Source of the DNA: Cepaea nemoralis
Lineage: Eukaryota; Mollusca; Gastropoda; Stylommatophora; Helicidae
Assembly (NCBI GenBank): GCA_014155875.1
Contig: JACEFZ010024506.1
Coordinates: 611,813 to 675,812 of the forward strand
DNA length: 64,000 bases
Direction of reading: 5' to 3'
Numbering within the stretch: position 1 is the stretch's first letter; every line of letters starts with the position of its first letter. Positions 1 through 8,947 of this stretch are shown here, piece by piece. Position numbers and translations under genes: made by a program. The notes beneath the pieces were generated by a model. That model was given only the letters and a program-made list of their open reading frames with translations. It ran no database searches and was not told the origin of the DNA.

Positions 1-840
1 TATGCCATCACTCCATGTGTTGGGCTTCGCAATATCACTTTCATTGCGCACCGATATCTCCATGAAGGCTACAGTCTTCTCTGATAGATCACATAAGTAG
101 AATCTCAGCACAGTGCAAGAACTCATATCACAGACTGATCGAAATGTGTATACCAAAATAACACATTCTTTCAAGAGTAGGTTTTCTCAAATTGAAATGT
201 AGGCTGGACAGCGGGTTATTTGGCCTGCTCTTCTCATATTGAAATGTAGCCCGGACAGCGGGTTATTCGGCCTGGTCTTCTCAGTTTCCTGCTGCCTATG
301 GATTATTTAAGTGCGCAACGACCACCGGAACTTGTCACATTTTTTTTTTCACCCTTGGCCGAAAAGGCTAGACGTCCGATATATTAATTCGGAATTATGG
401 TGACGTACTATTCTTTTCCTTTTAAAAACACAAAAAAATCACCCCCAAAACCATGAATCAAACCAGGCCAGAGCCGGACGTGATAATCTTTCAACCACTC
501 TGCTGTACCTATTTTGAAGTTACATCGACCTCAGTACTCAACTGTATCCATATTGAGGTTAGATCCACTCCAAGGCTCTAATGGTCAGGAAAAGCCTGCT
601 CACATTTTCTTGGATTGATCCAAAGTCCCATTGGCTGGGGATATAATATATCGAGGATGGATGTCTCACTGTTGCGGATCAACCTAGGACCAATTCTTTT
701 CTTTTTTTTTACATAGGATGTTTTTTGTTGTAGACTATTTTCTATACTTAATCCAACTTTACTTTACCTTTTCCCCCAATGTTTCATGTAGTTAGTGCAG
801 TTTTTGGAGCACATTTCCTTGAATTACAATTCTACTTAAT
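1..840. other. Gene-free AT-rich stretch with a 47-bp direct duplication
   Basis: I see no supported gene here. Positions 188-281 hold two tandem copies of a 47-bp unit carrying attgaaatgtag and cggacagcgggttatt, differing at a few bases. Around 455-530 the text resembles a degraded SINE but I could not fix its ends. Confidence 0.5.
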
Positions 841-844
841 GTTA

Positions 845-1300
845 TCTTCAGTATACATTTCCTTTTTTACCTTCTGTATAAATCTCCTTAATTTTACCAT
901 CGGTATAAATCTGCTTAATTTTATCTTCAGAATAAATATTCTTTATTTTACCTTCAGTATAAATCTTAATTTTACCTTCAGTATACATATCCTCAATGTT
1001 ACCTTCAGTATAAATCTCTTTAATTTTGCTTTCAGTATGTCTCCTTAATTTTACCTTCAGTATAAATAGTCTTAATTTAACCTTCAGTATAAATAGTCTT
1101 AATTTAACCTTCAGTATAAATCTTTCATTTTACCTTCAGTATAAATCTCCTTAATTTTACCTTCAGTATAAATCTCTTTAATTTTACCTTCAGTATAAAT
1201 CTCCTTTATCTTCTGTATAAATCTCCACAATTTTATCTTCTATATAAATTCCTTAAACGTATCTTCTGTATAAATCTCCTTAATGTTACCTTTAGAATGG
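845..1300. repeat. Degenerate AT-rich minisatellite, about 27-bp unit
   Basis: The phrases ttttaccttcagtataaat and ctccttaa recur every 27 bp or so, with many substitutions and small indels. One frame stays open over part of it (779-1048), but the peptide is only the translated repeat. Positions 1301-1790 after it hold nothing I can name apart from the splice-acceptor region. Confidence 0.8.
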
Positions 1301-1790
1301 CGGTGCAGTATTACATATTGATGGCAAGAAGAAACCACATTAATTTATCAGTCAACAGTTCGTGATGTAGAAATGACTCTTTTTAACGCCTTTAAGGCTG
1401 ATTTAACATATGGTGCTAGCTCCACATCAGTATAGACCAAAAAGTATCGGTTATGTGGATCATATCACACAGACGGCATTTACTTCCCAAATCATATCCT
1501 GGTACCCACTTTAGGCTGAGAGTACCCAGAAACCCAGGTTAGTTATTAAAATTCTAGTCCGCCTAGATAAGAACCGAGATCACTAGCTATTACTCTACTT
1601 ATAATTGCTACTATTTCATTGTAGATTGACATTTTCGAGTTCACACGTCCTCAGACTGAATAATCAAAGAAGAAATGAATTGACAATTGTATCTACGATT
1701 TCAACTTCTTCTTTTAATGTTAAACCATGTATATTGTTCTATTCTTTTCATCCAGGATGTGGTTATATTGTTCTATTCTCTTTCATCCAG

Positions 1791-1934
1791 AATGTGGTAA
1801 GCAATTTGCAAAAGCAGTTGAAAGCTGCAGACGACGAGCTGGACCGGGTCAAATCTGAGAATGTTAATCTACAGAAACAAGTAGAGAGTCTGTCCGACTT
1901 GCTTGAGAGGAGTGGGGAAGCAGACAATGGGTGT
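1791..1934 (+). CDS. Possible coiled-coil exon
   Basis: This is a candidate internal exon of an unrecognised gene. A pyrimidine-rich acceptor ending in tttcatccag stops at 1790. The open frame then reads a heptad-rich helix (NLQKQLKAADDELDRVKSEN, then NLQKQVESLSDLLERSGEAD), which is typical of a coiled coil and unlike the repeat-derived peptides around it. Three overlapping donors lie at 1931-1936; GTAATG at 1935 would end the exon in phase 0 after 48 codons, while a stop follows in frame at 1950-1952. A second acceptor copy lies 35 bp upstream, ending at 1755. The next possible exon in phase 0 is at 13822. Family unknown: generic coiled coils such as this one cannot be assigned by eye. Confidence 0.4.
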
Positions 1935-2039
1935 GTAATGTTAAACTTGTAGTCTGTGTAAGACAGAAGAAAACTCATACTAATGATTAACTCTTGATTT
2001 ACTGTGAGCTCAAATATCGCCCTGAATTAAGTACACTTG

Positions 2040-2375
2040 ATCTAATCAGTTGCTGACTCAAGTGTACATTATCAAGTTACAAGTGTGCGTTAAGTCAAGT
2101 TACAAGTGTACATTCAGTTAAGTTACAAGTTTACATTATGTCAAATTACTAGTGTACATAAAGTTAAAAGTTTACATGAAGTCAAGTTACAAGTGTACAT
2201 GAAGTCAAGTTACAAGTGTTCATAAAGTTACAAGTGCACATTAAGTCAAGTTACAGGTGCACATTAAGTCAAGTTACAAGTGCACATTAAGTCAAGTTAC
2301 AGGTGCACATTAAGTCAAGTTACAGATGTACATTAATTCGAATTACAGGTGTACATTAAGTCAAGTTTAACATGC
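2040..2375. repeat. 23-bp minisatellite
   Basis: The phrases aagtcaagttacaagtg and acatt repeat about 13 times with a 23-bp period, with some shortened copies. No reading frame of interest. Confidence 0.85.
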
Positions 2376-2384
2376 ATGTACTTT

Positions 2385-2450
2385 CAGGACGTTACGATCA
2401 ACCCCGTGGTGATTTGTCTAAACAGTTTATTGCTTTCTGAACGAGAGGCT
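2385..2450 (-). repeat. Fragment of SINE family I
   Basis: The pieces caggacgttacgatcaacc and attgctttctgaacgaga match, in reverse, the conserved body of a retroposon seen at 11275, 36906, 51005 and 53525. The body reads tcagaaagcaatggcaaac on its own strand and ends near gatgtcctgtaaa. Confidence 0.5.
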
Positions 2451-2544
2451 AAAGTCATTAAGTAAAGTATGTCATGTATTAAAGTTACTTCTGGTAATAA
2501 TCTATTATGCGATGGAATGGTCAGTTACTAACTTAATAAAATTC

Positions 2545-3484
2545 ACATTACGATTACCACGGTAACCCACAGTTAACTGCAACAAATTATCATTAATGGA
2601 TCAAAATTAACTCCCAACAAATTACCATTATTACTAGTGACACAAAATTGACTGGCTGACTGACTGACTGACTGGCACCTGGTCGTCTTGACAGACGATA
2701 TTTTGTAAAATGGAGTTAAACCTCACCATAACACCAAGCCTGGGCTGAATTTAGAAACCTTGTGTTGCCCATGCAGCATGATCCCGCTCTCAACGTGTCT
2801 AGTTTACTCCAGAGGAAAGGTAACACTAATATGTCTGGAACAAGACAAGCTGCAGAAGCTGCTGGATGGCCAAAGACATGCTCTAATTGTCCGCCTGTTG
2901 GAGCTTCGATCCTAGACCAATTACCAACCAAGGTTTAGAGCCTGGTCTGCCCTGCCATGACATTGTCTTTAGGAGTTGCATTTCCTCACACTAGGGCAAG
3001 ACTTGTGCCCTCCCAATTGAACTCCTCCGTCCGAAGCCGTTAACAGAATGTGGGGTGTCGGGTTTGATGTGCGCCGCTCAAAATTCGGTGTTAACAGAAA
3101 GCAGGTAGTACCGTCTAGGGTCATACATTAGCTCAGTCATATCTAAGACCTGACAATACACATACAATTAACTCCCAACAAATTACCATCATCATTCAGG
3201 ACTCAAAATTAACTCCCTACAAATTATCACCATGCACCTAAATTAAACTCCCAATAAATTACCATTATCATTCATGAACCAAAATTAACTCCAAAATATG
3301 TCTATTATCCGACCCTAATTTAACGTTAAAAATTACTATTACCATTAAAGGTACCTAATTAACTCCAATAAATTATTACCATTCATGTCAAATAATTAAC
3401 CTCAGCAAATTATTGTTCATGACACAAATTTAACTAATTACTGATGCCATTAAGGACCATAATTAACTTCAAGAAATTGCTACC
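2545..3484. repeat. Degenerate minisatellite with ATTAACTC core, interrupted
   Basis: The core attaactcccaacaaatta followed by ccattat and cattcatgac recurs every 38-45 bp at 2545-2660 and 3165-3484. Positions 2661-3160 between the two blocks are not part of the array: they start with a (tgac)n microsatellite and contain no gene I can support. The same core returns at 10805-10830 and 11180-11270, beyond the nested LINE and LTR-1 insertions, so these blocks were probably one array. Confidence 0.7.
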
Positions 3485-3654
3485 ATTCTGAATGTCCGAG
3501 TACTGAAATGTTATATAGAATCTGTCTTGCTGTACTGCAGTGAATCACGTAACGTGAATTAACAAATTAGGAAGAGTTTGAATGCAACGATAATGTGGTT
3601 CCTGAGACGAATGTTAAAACACCTTGACTTTTTAATGCAACTATACGATATAGA
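3485..3654 (+). mobile_element. LINE family A remnant, upstream part (split by LTR-1)
   Basis: Translation of about 3486-3650 gives the C-terminal signature of a non-LTR retrotransposon polyprotein: RVLKCYIESVLLY, then an interrupted segment, then MWFLRRMLK. Active relatives read VLLYGCE and then MWFLRRML. There is at least one internal stop and no intact ORF. The copy continues after LTR-1 at 10563 with a GK-S-RRGRS segment and WMDR-CHGGIS. Other copies of the same family lie at 48619-49150 (minus) and 56270-56720 (plus). Confidence 0.7.
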
Positions 3655-5264
3655 TGTCGTGAAATGCTGAATGTTAGTGATTCCCAGATCGACGACTGTA
3701 TGCAGCGAATACCCAGGGAGTAGAAGGGTTAATGAAACAGAAGGATAAAACACAACGGATTGACCAGCGCATGTGTATGTAGGTCAAGGCGGGAGAGTCG
3801 ACTACAACACAGGTGACCTGTATAGTGGAAAAATTAGTTTGCTACAAAGAGAGACAGCATCATTGATCAGTCTATTGCGTTATGGAGGTAGGGATATACG
3901 GAAAAGCCTAGATCAGAAATTTTCCACTGACAAGGGATAATGAAGTCTGAATTTGCTTTGTCCAGCAATGTCAAGGACGATGGGACAAAGATGATCTAAA
4001 GAGAGTGGCCACTTCTTTGTGTCAGTTTAGTGTGCGTTCCCCAACTGGACGGAAAGATAGAATTATGTGTCCTGTAATGAAAAGAAATATCCTCCTTTAT
4101 AATGGGATAAAGTGCTTGGATGCGGATAAATTTCGATTCGTGGATTTACATTAATTCTATAAAGGAACATAGATGCCTAAATAAGGTATATTAGAGTATA
4201 GTTTTAGAATAGGAATAGATATTAGTGAAGTGCATTTAACATTGTTTCTATTAGTAGGAATAGTATAGATGTTGGGTGAATCTTCTATCCTATGTCAGAG
4301 TGGGTTTTTTCGGAAGCCTTTTCATTTCGGCTGGAGGAAAAGACACTCACATAGGGGAGAAGAGGAAGCAGACACAGATCTCACTAATAAAATGTATCTC
4401 AACCAGGTTTCCATACCAGTGCGAGACGTATCAAATAAGAGAATACAGATGGCTGTGGTCCAGATCACTCAGTGTTGATAACCCACAAGAAAGCCCTTTG
4501 AAGTAATAAAGCACGACACTTGTGCAGGAAAAAAGAAAGAATAGAAGTCTCACCGGAAGAATTAAGGACGACAGAGAAAGAATAATAAAGATCAGATGAG
4601 CTAATGGAAAAGCTCAAATGACTCAATCTCATAGAGTAGCAAAGTGCGTACCAAGAGCATATATCAATTACAAAATATCGAGTGTAGAACTTTTACAGAA
4701 CACTAATAGAACATTTTAGAATCTCGATGTGTTGTTCCAGAATGGATTAAAGAACGCTATACGAAAACACCGAACATTCCTTTTAAGCGGACAGCAAATA
4801 GTGAGCGAGTTAAGTACATTGATACTGTGGTGAACATTTTCATTACAAAGAACGGATTTATCTACAGACGCAAGCAGACGGAGCCGTCAGGGTGAGATCG
4901 TTCTGTGGTGTCTATATATCGTCCTGTACTTTAGCCGAGAGAAGAGACGAGAGAAAGACACGAAGACTATCTATCTACATCTTATCTAGCAGCCACACCA
5001 GAAGAACAATAGCAATTACACAGACAATACCCATCCATACACAAGACATAGTTTTATAAATAAATCTTTTATTTAATGTAAAAAAGAACTGTTGTCGGAG
5101 TATGTGTTGAGGGAAAACTAGAGAGAGAGTGAAAGAAAGGGATATATGGATGATAAGACGGAAGAGAGGAGTGTAGACAAAAAGTCAGTAACTAATCCCA
5201 ACAGATAATCAGGTTAAAGATGTGCATGTTGATTCCAATCTCCTCTCGAGGAAATAACAGCACA
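3655..5264 (+). repeat. LTR-1 5' long terminal repeat
   Basis: Starts TGTCGTGAAATG and ends AACAGCACA. A TATATAT run at 4913-4919 and an AATAAA at 5059-5064 would fit a U3-R-U5 layout with a long R of roughly 100 bp. The two overlapping short ORFs at 4269-4506 recur in the other LTR simply because the LTR is duplicated; I do not regard them as genes. Confidence 0.95.
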
Positions 5265-5269
5265 TAAAA

Positions 5270-5289
5270 TGGTGGGAGCAGCGGGATAC
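5270..5289 (+). other. LTR-1 primer-binding-site candidate
   Basis: TGGTGGGAGCAGCGG begins 5 bases after the LTR end. It starts with TGG, as expected for pairing with a tRNA CCA end. It loosely resembles a Leu-tRNA type site but with mismatches; the primer tRNA cannot be fixed by eye. Confidence 0.5.
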
Positions 5290-5783
5290 GTACATACATA
5301 ATACTCATATGACCTAAAGCATAAAGAGGCATATGCATAGAGAGAGGTACCTACATATTGGCACAGGCATAGCGGAGTACCTACATGTTGGGACATACTG
5401 ATTGGAAGGAATATAAGTATATATTGATGACTTTTAATGGAAGGACGTCCATTGGATATATGGTGCCATTAGATATATGGTAGAAACATTTCATTAATGC
5501 TGGTGACTTTGCAGTGAGAAAGTTCCAGACAGAGTGAATGTGGATAGGTGGTAAGACATTACATACCTAGTCACACGGTCACACGTCTACATAAGTCTTT
5601 ATCCTATATCTCCTCTTGTGGATGAGAGAGTGGTTGTGATGTACGGTGGGGTGTCGTAGGTTTATAATATTAGATAGACATAGATAATGATATAGGTTCT
5701 AGGTGGAATATAATTGTATAGTGAGTACTTCTTTTCTGCCTTGAGGGATCTTTACTCAACTTGCTGACTTATCTGCTGTAACT
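5290..5783 (+). other. LTR-1 untranslated leader
   Basis: About 490 bases between the primer-binding candidate and the gag start. No ORF, no further signal recognised. Packaging signals would be expected in such a leader but none can be shown from sequence alone. Confidence 0.5.
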
Positions 5784-6877
5784 ATGGCAACTCCTAAAGT
5801 AACTACAGCAGAACTGAGAGCCAACGGGGAGGAAATTGGGTTAGCTGGTACCGAGCTAACTGATTACATACAAGAAAGAGAGAGAGAGATTCGTAAAGGG
5901 GAAAGAGAAGACCGGAAAGCCGAGTTGGAAGTGAGAAGAATAGAGGTGGAGACCAAGCGAACTAGAAATGGAACAAGAGGCCAAGAAACTAGAACAGGAG
6001 ACCAAGCGACTAGAAATGGAACAAGAGGCCAAGAAAATGGACCAGGAGACCAAGAAACTGGAAATGGAACATGAATACCGCTTGAAAGAGTTAGAACTCA
6101 AGACACAAACTAAGGGTGAAATAGATGCAGCAGAAGGAAGTTCATCTTCACCTGGAGCAACCTACATGAGTGGACAGGGTTACCAGGCCATGAAGTTTCC
6201 CTTAGCGGTCTACGATGAAAGTAAAGAAAAGATATTCCAGTTTTTGGATCGGTTCGAGGCTATGGCAATCGCTATGGGACTAGATAGAACCAGATGGGCT
6301 CTTAAAGTATCCCAGTCTTTACGTGGTTCGGGCTACGAGGTCTACACACGCCTACCACCAGGACAGGAAAATCAGTACGAGGAATTGAAAGCAGCTTTGA
6401 TGAAACATTATGAAGTCACCGCACAAACATATCGGAAAAAGTTTAGATCGTCTAGACGAGAGCCGGGAGAACTATTCGCCGCCTACAGTCTGAGGCTGAA
6501 ATCCTATCTACAGAAATGGATGGACTTGGCAGAATTCCAGAGGGATTATGAGAGTCTCGAAGAGATGATGGTGGTAGACCAAATGCGAAAGCAAATGTCG
6601 AAACCTCTCAGAACCTTCTTGGGAGAACAAGGGGCGGAACGGATTGATGTGGTGAATAAGCTGGCTGAACGATTCGTGGAAGTACATGGTGAAACGGAGG
6701 AACTAAGTACACAATCCAAAAGTCAGGAGAAAACAGAGAAAAAGAAACCTAAAAACTGGGAAGGAGAAAAAGGGGAACCTTATATAAAGCACACAGAGGA
6801 GAGTTCAGAGAAGGTGAAGGTAGGAAACCAGAGCACCTCGAATTCTCAAGCGAAACGACAGTGGTCTGAAAAGGTGG
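5784..6877 (+). CDS. LTR-1 Gag, SCAN-like capsid (one frameshift)
   Basis: Structural protein that would form the retrotransposon particle. The start at 5784 (MATPKVTTAELRANGEEIGL) is chosen because LTR-2 has a homologous beginning (G-x-x-x-x-L-x-G-x-E-L). A coiled-coil follows, built from tandem copies of ETKRLEMEQEAKKLEQ. The first copy carries one extra A near 5961, so the frame moves from the ATG frame to that of 5968-6891; otherwise the text is intact. The capsid part (about 6190-6700) reads WALKVSQSLRG, then KKFRSSRREPGELF, LKSYLQKWM, LEEMMVVDQM and FLGEQGAERI. This is the leucine/arginine pattern of the SCAN domain, a fold thought to descend from Gmr1-like Gag. The nucleocapsid zinc knuckles lie just after, in the next frame. 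Either the extra A is a mutation or an assembly error. Confidence 0.85.
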
Positions 6878-8626
6878 TGTTCATTTTGTAGGGCGGCCTC
6901 CCACAACACGAAGGACTGCAGATCGAAACCTAAAAGTTCTTACTTCGCAGCATGCAAAGTGATTCCTACATCGGTGATCACAGACAAGGCTGAGGTCGGC
7001 GAAGGAGAAAGGAACAAAAAGGACACAGGGAAACCTAGGAAGGGAACAGAGTGCACTCACTGCCAGTCGACAACACATAATACTGTGGACTGCAGATGCA
7101 AGGCAAAACACGCCAATTGCATAACCAACCTCGAGGAATCAAAAGAGGAAGGCAAGGAAACGGTCAAGGAGATGAAAGACACTCAGGACCAAGAGAGACC
7201 ACCTGTGGTTGAACTTATTGAAGTCAATGGCCAGCAGGTTGCTTGTCTCTATGATACCGGTTTGGATGGGGAAGCGGTGGTGGACGCCAGCTTAGTAAGC
7301 CCAGACCAACTTACAGGGGAGACCATAGAAATACAGCCGGCAATGAGGAGTGCTGTTTCCATGACGCTGCCAATCGCCAAGGTGGAGATTAAATCCAGGT
7401 ACGTCACGGGCATTATTCCAGCTGCTGTATTATCTGACTCCTTATTTCCAATGATCATTGGCACGAAATATGTCTTTTTGGGGATGCCCAAACAGCAAGC
7501 CCACAAGGGAACAGTAGTCAGTGGATCTCAAGGGAAGGAAAAAGAGGCAGAGACACTATGCGACAACTCAGAGATAGGAGAATTGCATACTGCCCAGAGG
7601 CAGGATACTACGTTGCATCCTTGCTACAGGAAGCTGCAAAGAAGTGCTGAGCCACCAGAACGGGGACAGTACTTTCTGAAGAATCAACTACTCTATCGGA
7701 GAGCTGGGAGGGGAGATAACCTGCATGAGCAGTGGGTGGTTCCAGAGACCCACCGTCCTCACATTCTTCAGAGTGGACACATCATAGACGAGAATCGACA
7801 TATGGGTGTCAGAGAGACCTTGCAGCAAATATCCGGCCATTATTGCTGGCCAGGAATGACCGGAGATGTACGCCGGTGGGTGAAGTCTTGTTCGGAGTGC
7901 CAGAGAACACCACCCAACAAGCGAATTAAGAGGAAACTAGCTCTTAAAGTGGAAGACAAAGTGGAAGTGTGGAGTCCAGCAGAGACCAATATACTCCAAG
8001 TAGGATGGAAAGGACCTTATCCTGTGGAAAAGGTGGTGTCCAAGAACATCTACAAAATACGGATCGGGGAAGAGAAGAAAAATCTCCCTAGACATCTCAT
8101 TAGGAAATATGAGGAGAGATCCGGGAGCAAAGCTTCGCACTTTATGGTGATGGCAGCCATTAGGACAAAGGTTACCAGTCCAGACGAAGACCAGAGATCG
8201 CCAGTACAACATAGGAGGGCCTATAGGACAGTACGTGATAGGTCAGATTTACCCAACGACAGGAGGAGGGAAATCACAAGTCGGGGAAAGGACAAGAGTG
8301 AAAGTTTCACCGGTAACCAAGTTCAGAAGGGGTGGGTAACGTCGGGAAAAGCGAGAATTACCCAGGACTCCAACCAGAGATTGGCTGACCAGATACAACA
8401 TCGCCCAAGATGGTCCTGGAAGCAAAAGCCCAGGAGGTTTGGGAAAGACGACTCGGTCCGACGAGGACGAGGCGGAACATCCCCAGAGGAAAAGCCGGGG
8501 AAAACCAAGAGGACATGGAAGCAGTGTTACAATCAGGATGGGACAATCCGTCTGTATTGTGAGCCGTCGCTGACGCAAGTCGAAAGTAGGTCGACTGAAC
8601 GTACAGGAGCGAGGAGCCAACACTAG
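6878..8626 (+). CDS. LTR-1 truncated Pol: zinc knuckles, protease, integrase ends, basic tail
   Basis: Open from 6878 to 8626; the first Met is 6959. Two CX2CX4HX4C knuckles lie at 6878-6919 (CSFCRAASHNTKDC) and 7052-7093 (CTHCQSTTHNTVDC); the first is out of frame with Gag by +1. The aspartic protease has active site LYDTGL (DTG at 7253-7261) and a flap-region PMIIGTKYVF. The integrase zinc finger (H-x6-H near 7780-7803, then CSEC near 7890) ends at QRTPPNKR. The text then jumps to the integrase C-terminal module with WKGPYPVEKV (about 7935-8115). The catalytic D,D-35-E core, roughly 700 bp in LTR-2, is missing without breaking the frame. After 8120 comes a Lys/Arg-rich tail of about 170 residues; its start (DLPNDRRREIT) resembles the linker before reverse transcriptase, but no reverse transcriptase motif follows. 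Confidence 0.85.
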   Translation, partial: CSFCRAASHNTKDCRSKPKSSYFAACKVIPTSVITDKAEVGEGERNKKDTGKPRKGTECTHCQSTTHNTVDCRCKAKHANCITNLEESKEEGKETVKEMKDTQDQERPPVVELIEVNGQQVACLYDTGLDGEAVVDASLVSPDQLTGETIEIQPAMRSAVSMTLPIAKVEIKSRYVTGIIPAAVLSDSLFPMIIGTKYVFLGMPKQQAHKGTVVSGSQGKEKEAETLCDNSEIGELHTAQRQDTTLHPCYRKLQRSAEPPERGQYFLKNQLLYRRAGRGDNLHEQWVVPETHRPHILQSGHIIDENRHMGVRETLQQISGHYCWPGMTGDVRRWVKSCSECQRTPPNKRIKRKLALKVEDKVEVWSPAETNILQVGWKGPYPVEKVVSKNIYKIRIGEEKKNLPRHLIRKYEERSGSKASHFMVMAAIRTKVTSPDEDQRSPVQHRRAYRTVRDRSDLPNDRRREITSRGKDKSESFTGNQVQKGWVTSGKARITQDSNQRLADQIQHRPRWSWKQKPRRFGKDDSVRRGRGGTSPEEKPGKTKRTWKQCYNQDGTIRLYCEPSLTQVESRSTERTGARSQH

Positions 8627-8699
8627 TTTCAGTCGTTAGTAGTATAGTAGGGTGTCAATTAGAGCGCCTACTGGATAATGAGATGAGCCATGTGAGGAC

Positions 8700-8873
8700 C
8701 CAATCATATCATCAACACGTGGTGTTAATAGCTACTTCGCAGAAGCTCAACGCACGGTGGATGTGATGGACGTTGTTGCTGCAACTGGACTTCACAGTGG
8801 AATACATCCTTGGAAAGGAGAATGTAGGAGCAGATTTTTTATCCAGACATCCAGCTCCGGAGGAAGAAGATTA
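8700..8873 (+). pseudogene. LTR-1 RNase H C-terminal remnant
   Basis: The frame reads ATSQKLNARWM, a TGA stop, then LLQLDFTVEYILGKENVGAD and FLSRHPAPEEED before TAG. This is the end of a Ty3/gypsy RNase H domain and aligns with NLNARLMRWSLF and GANFLSRHP in LTR-2. The TGA stands where LTR-2 has an Arg codon. Everything upstream in RNase H is gone, so the piece is not functional. Confidence 0.85.
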
Positions 8874-8930
8874 GGATTGTGGATCATGGGAATCAAACCT
8901 ACAGTGAGAAAGATTCGACGCGGTCTAATC

Positions 8931-8947
8931 TCTTAAGAGGGGGCCTA
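8931..8947 (+). other. LTR-1 polypurine tract
   Basis: cttaagagggggcct lies directly before the 3' LTR, where plus-strand priming occurs in LTR retrotransposons. Confidence 0.75.

Noticed and set aside
1791..1934. Assignment of the coiled-coil exon to a BAP31-like protein
   Set aside because: Only a loose heptad similarity; coiled coils match many families by chance.
4269..4506. Overlapping frames of 69 and 76 codons, repeated at 9562-9799
   Set aside because: They repeat only because they lie in the duplicated LTR; no family resemblance and two overlapping frames over the same DNA.
8249..8623. Minus-strand frames of 61-124 codons opposite the LTR-1 pol tail
   Set aside because: Shadow of the plus-strand coding sequence; Pro/Leu-rich complement of the Arg/Lys-rich tail.
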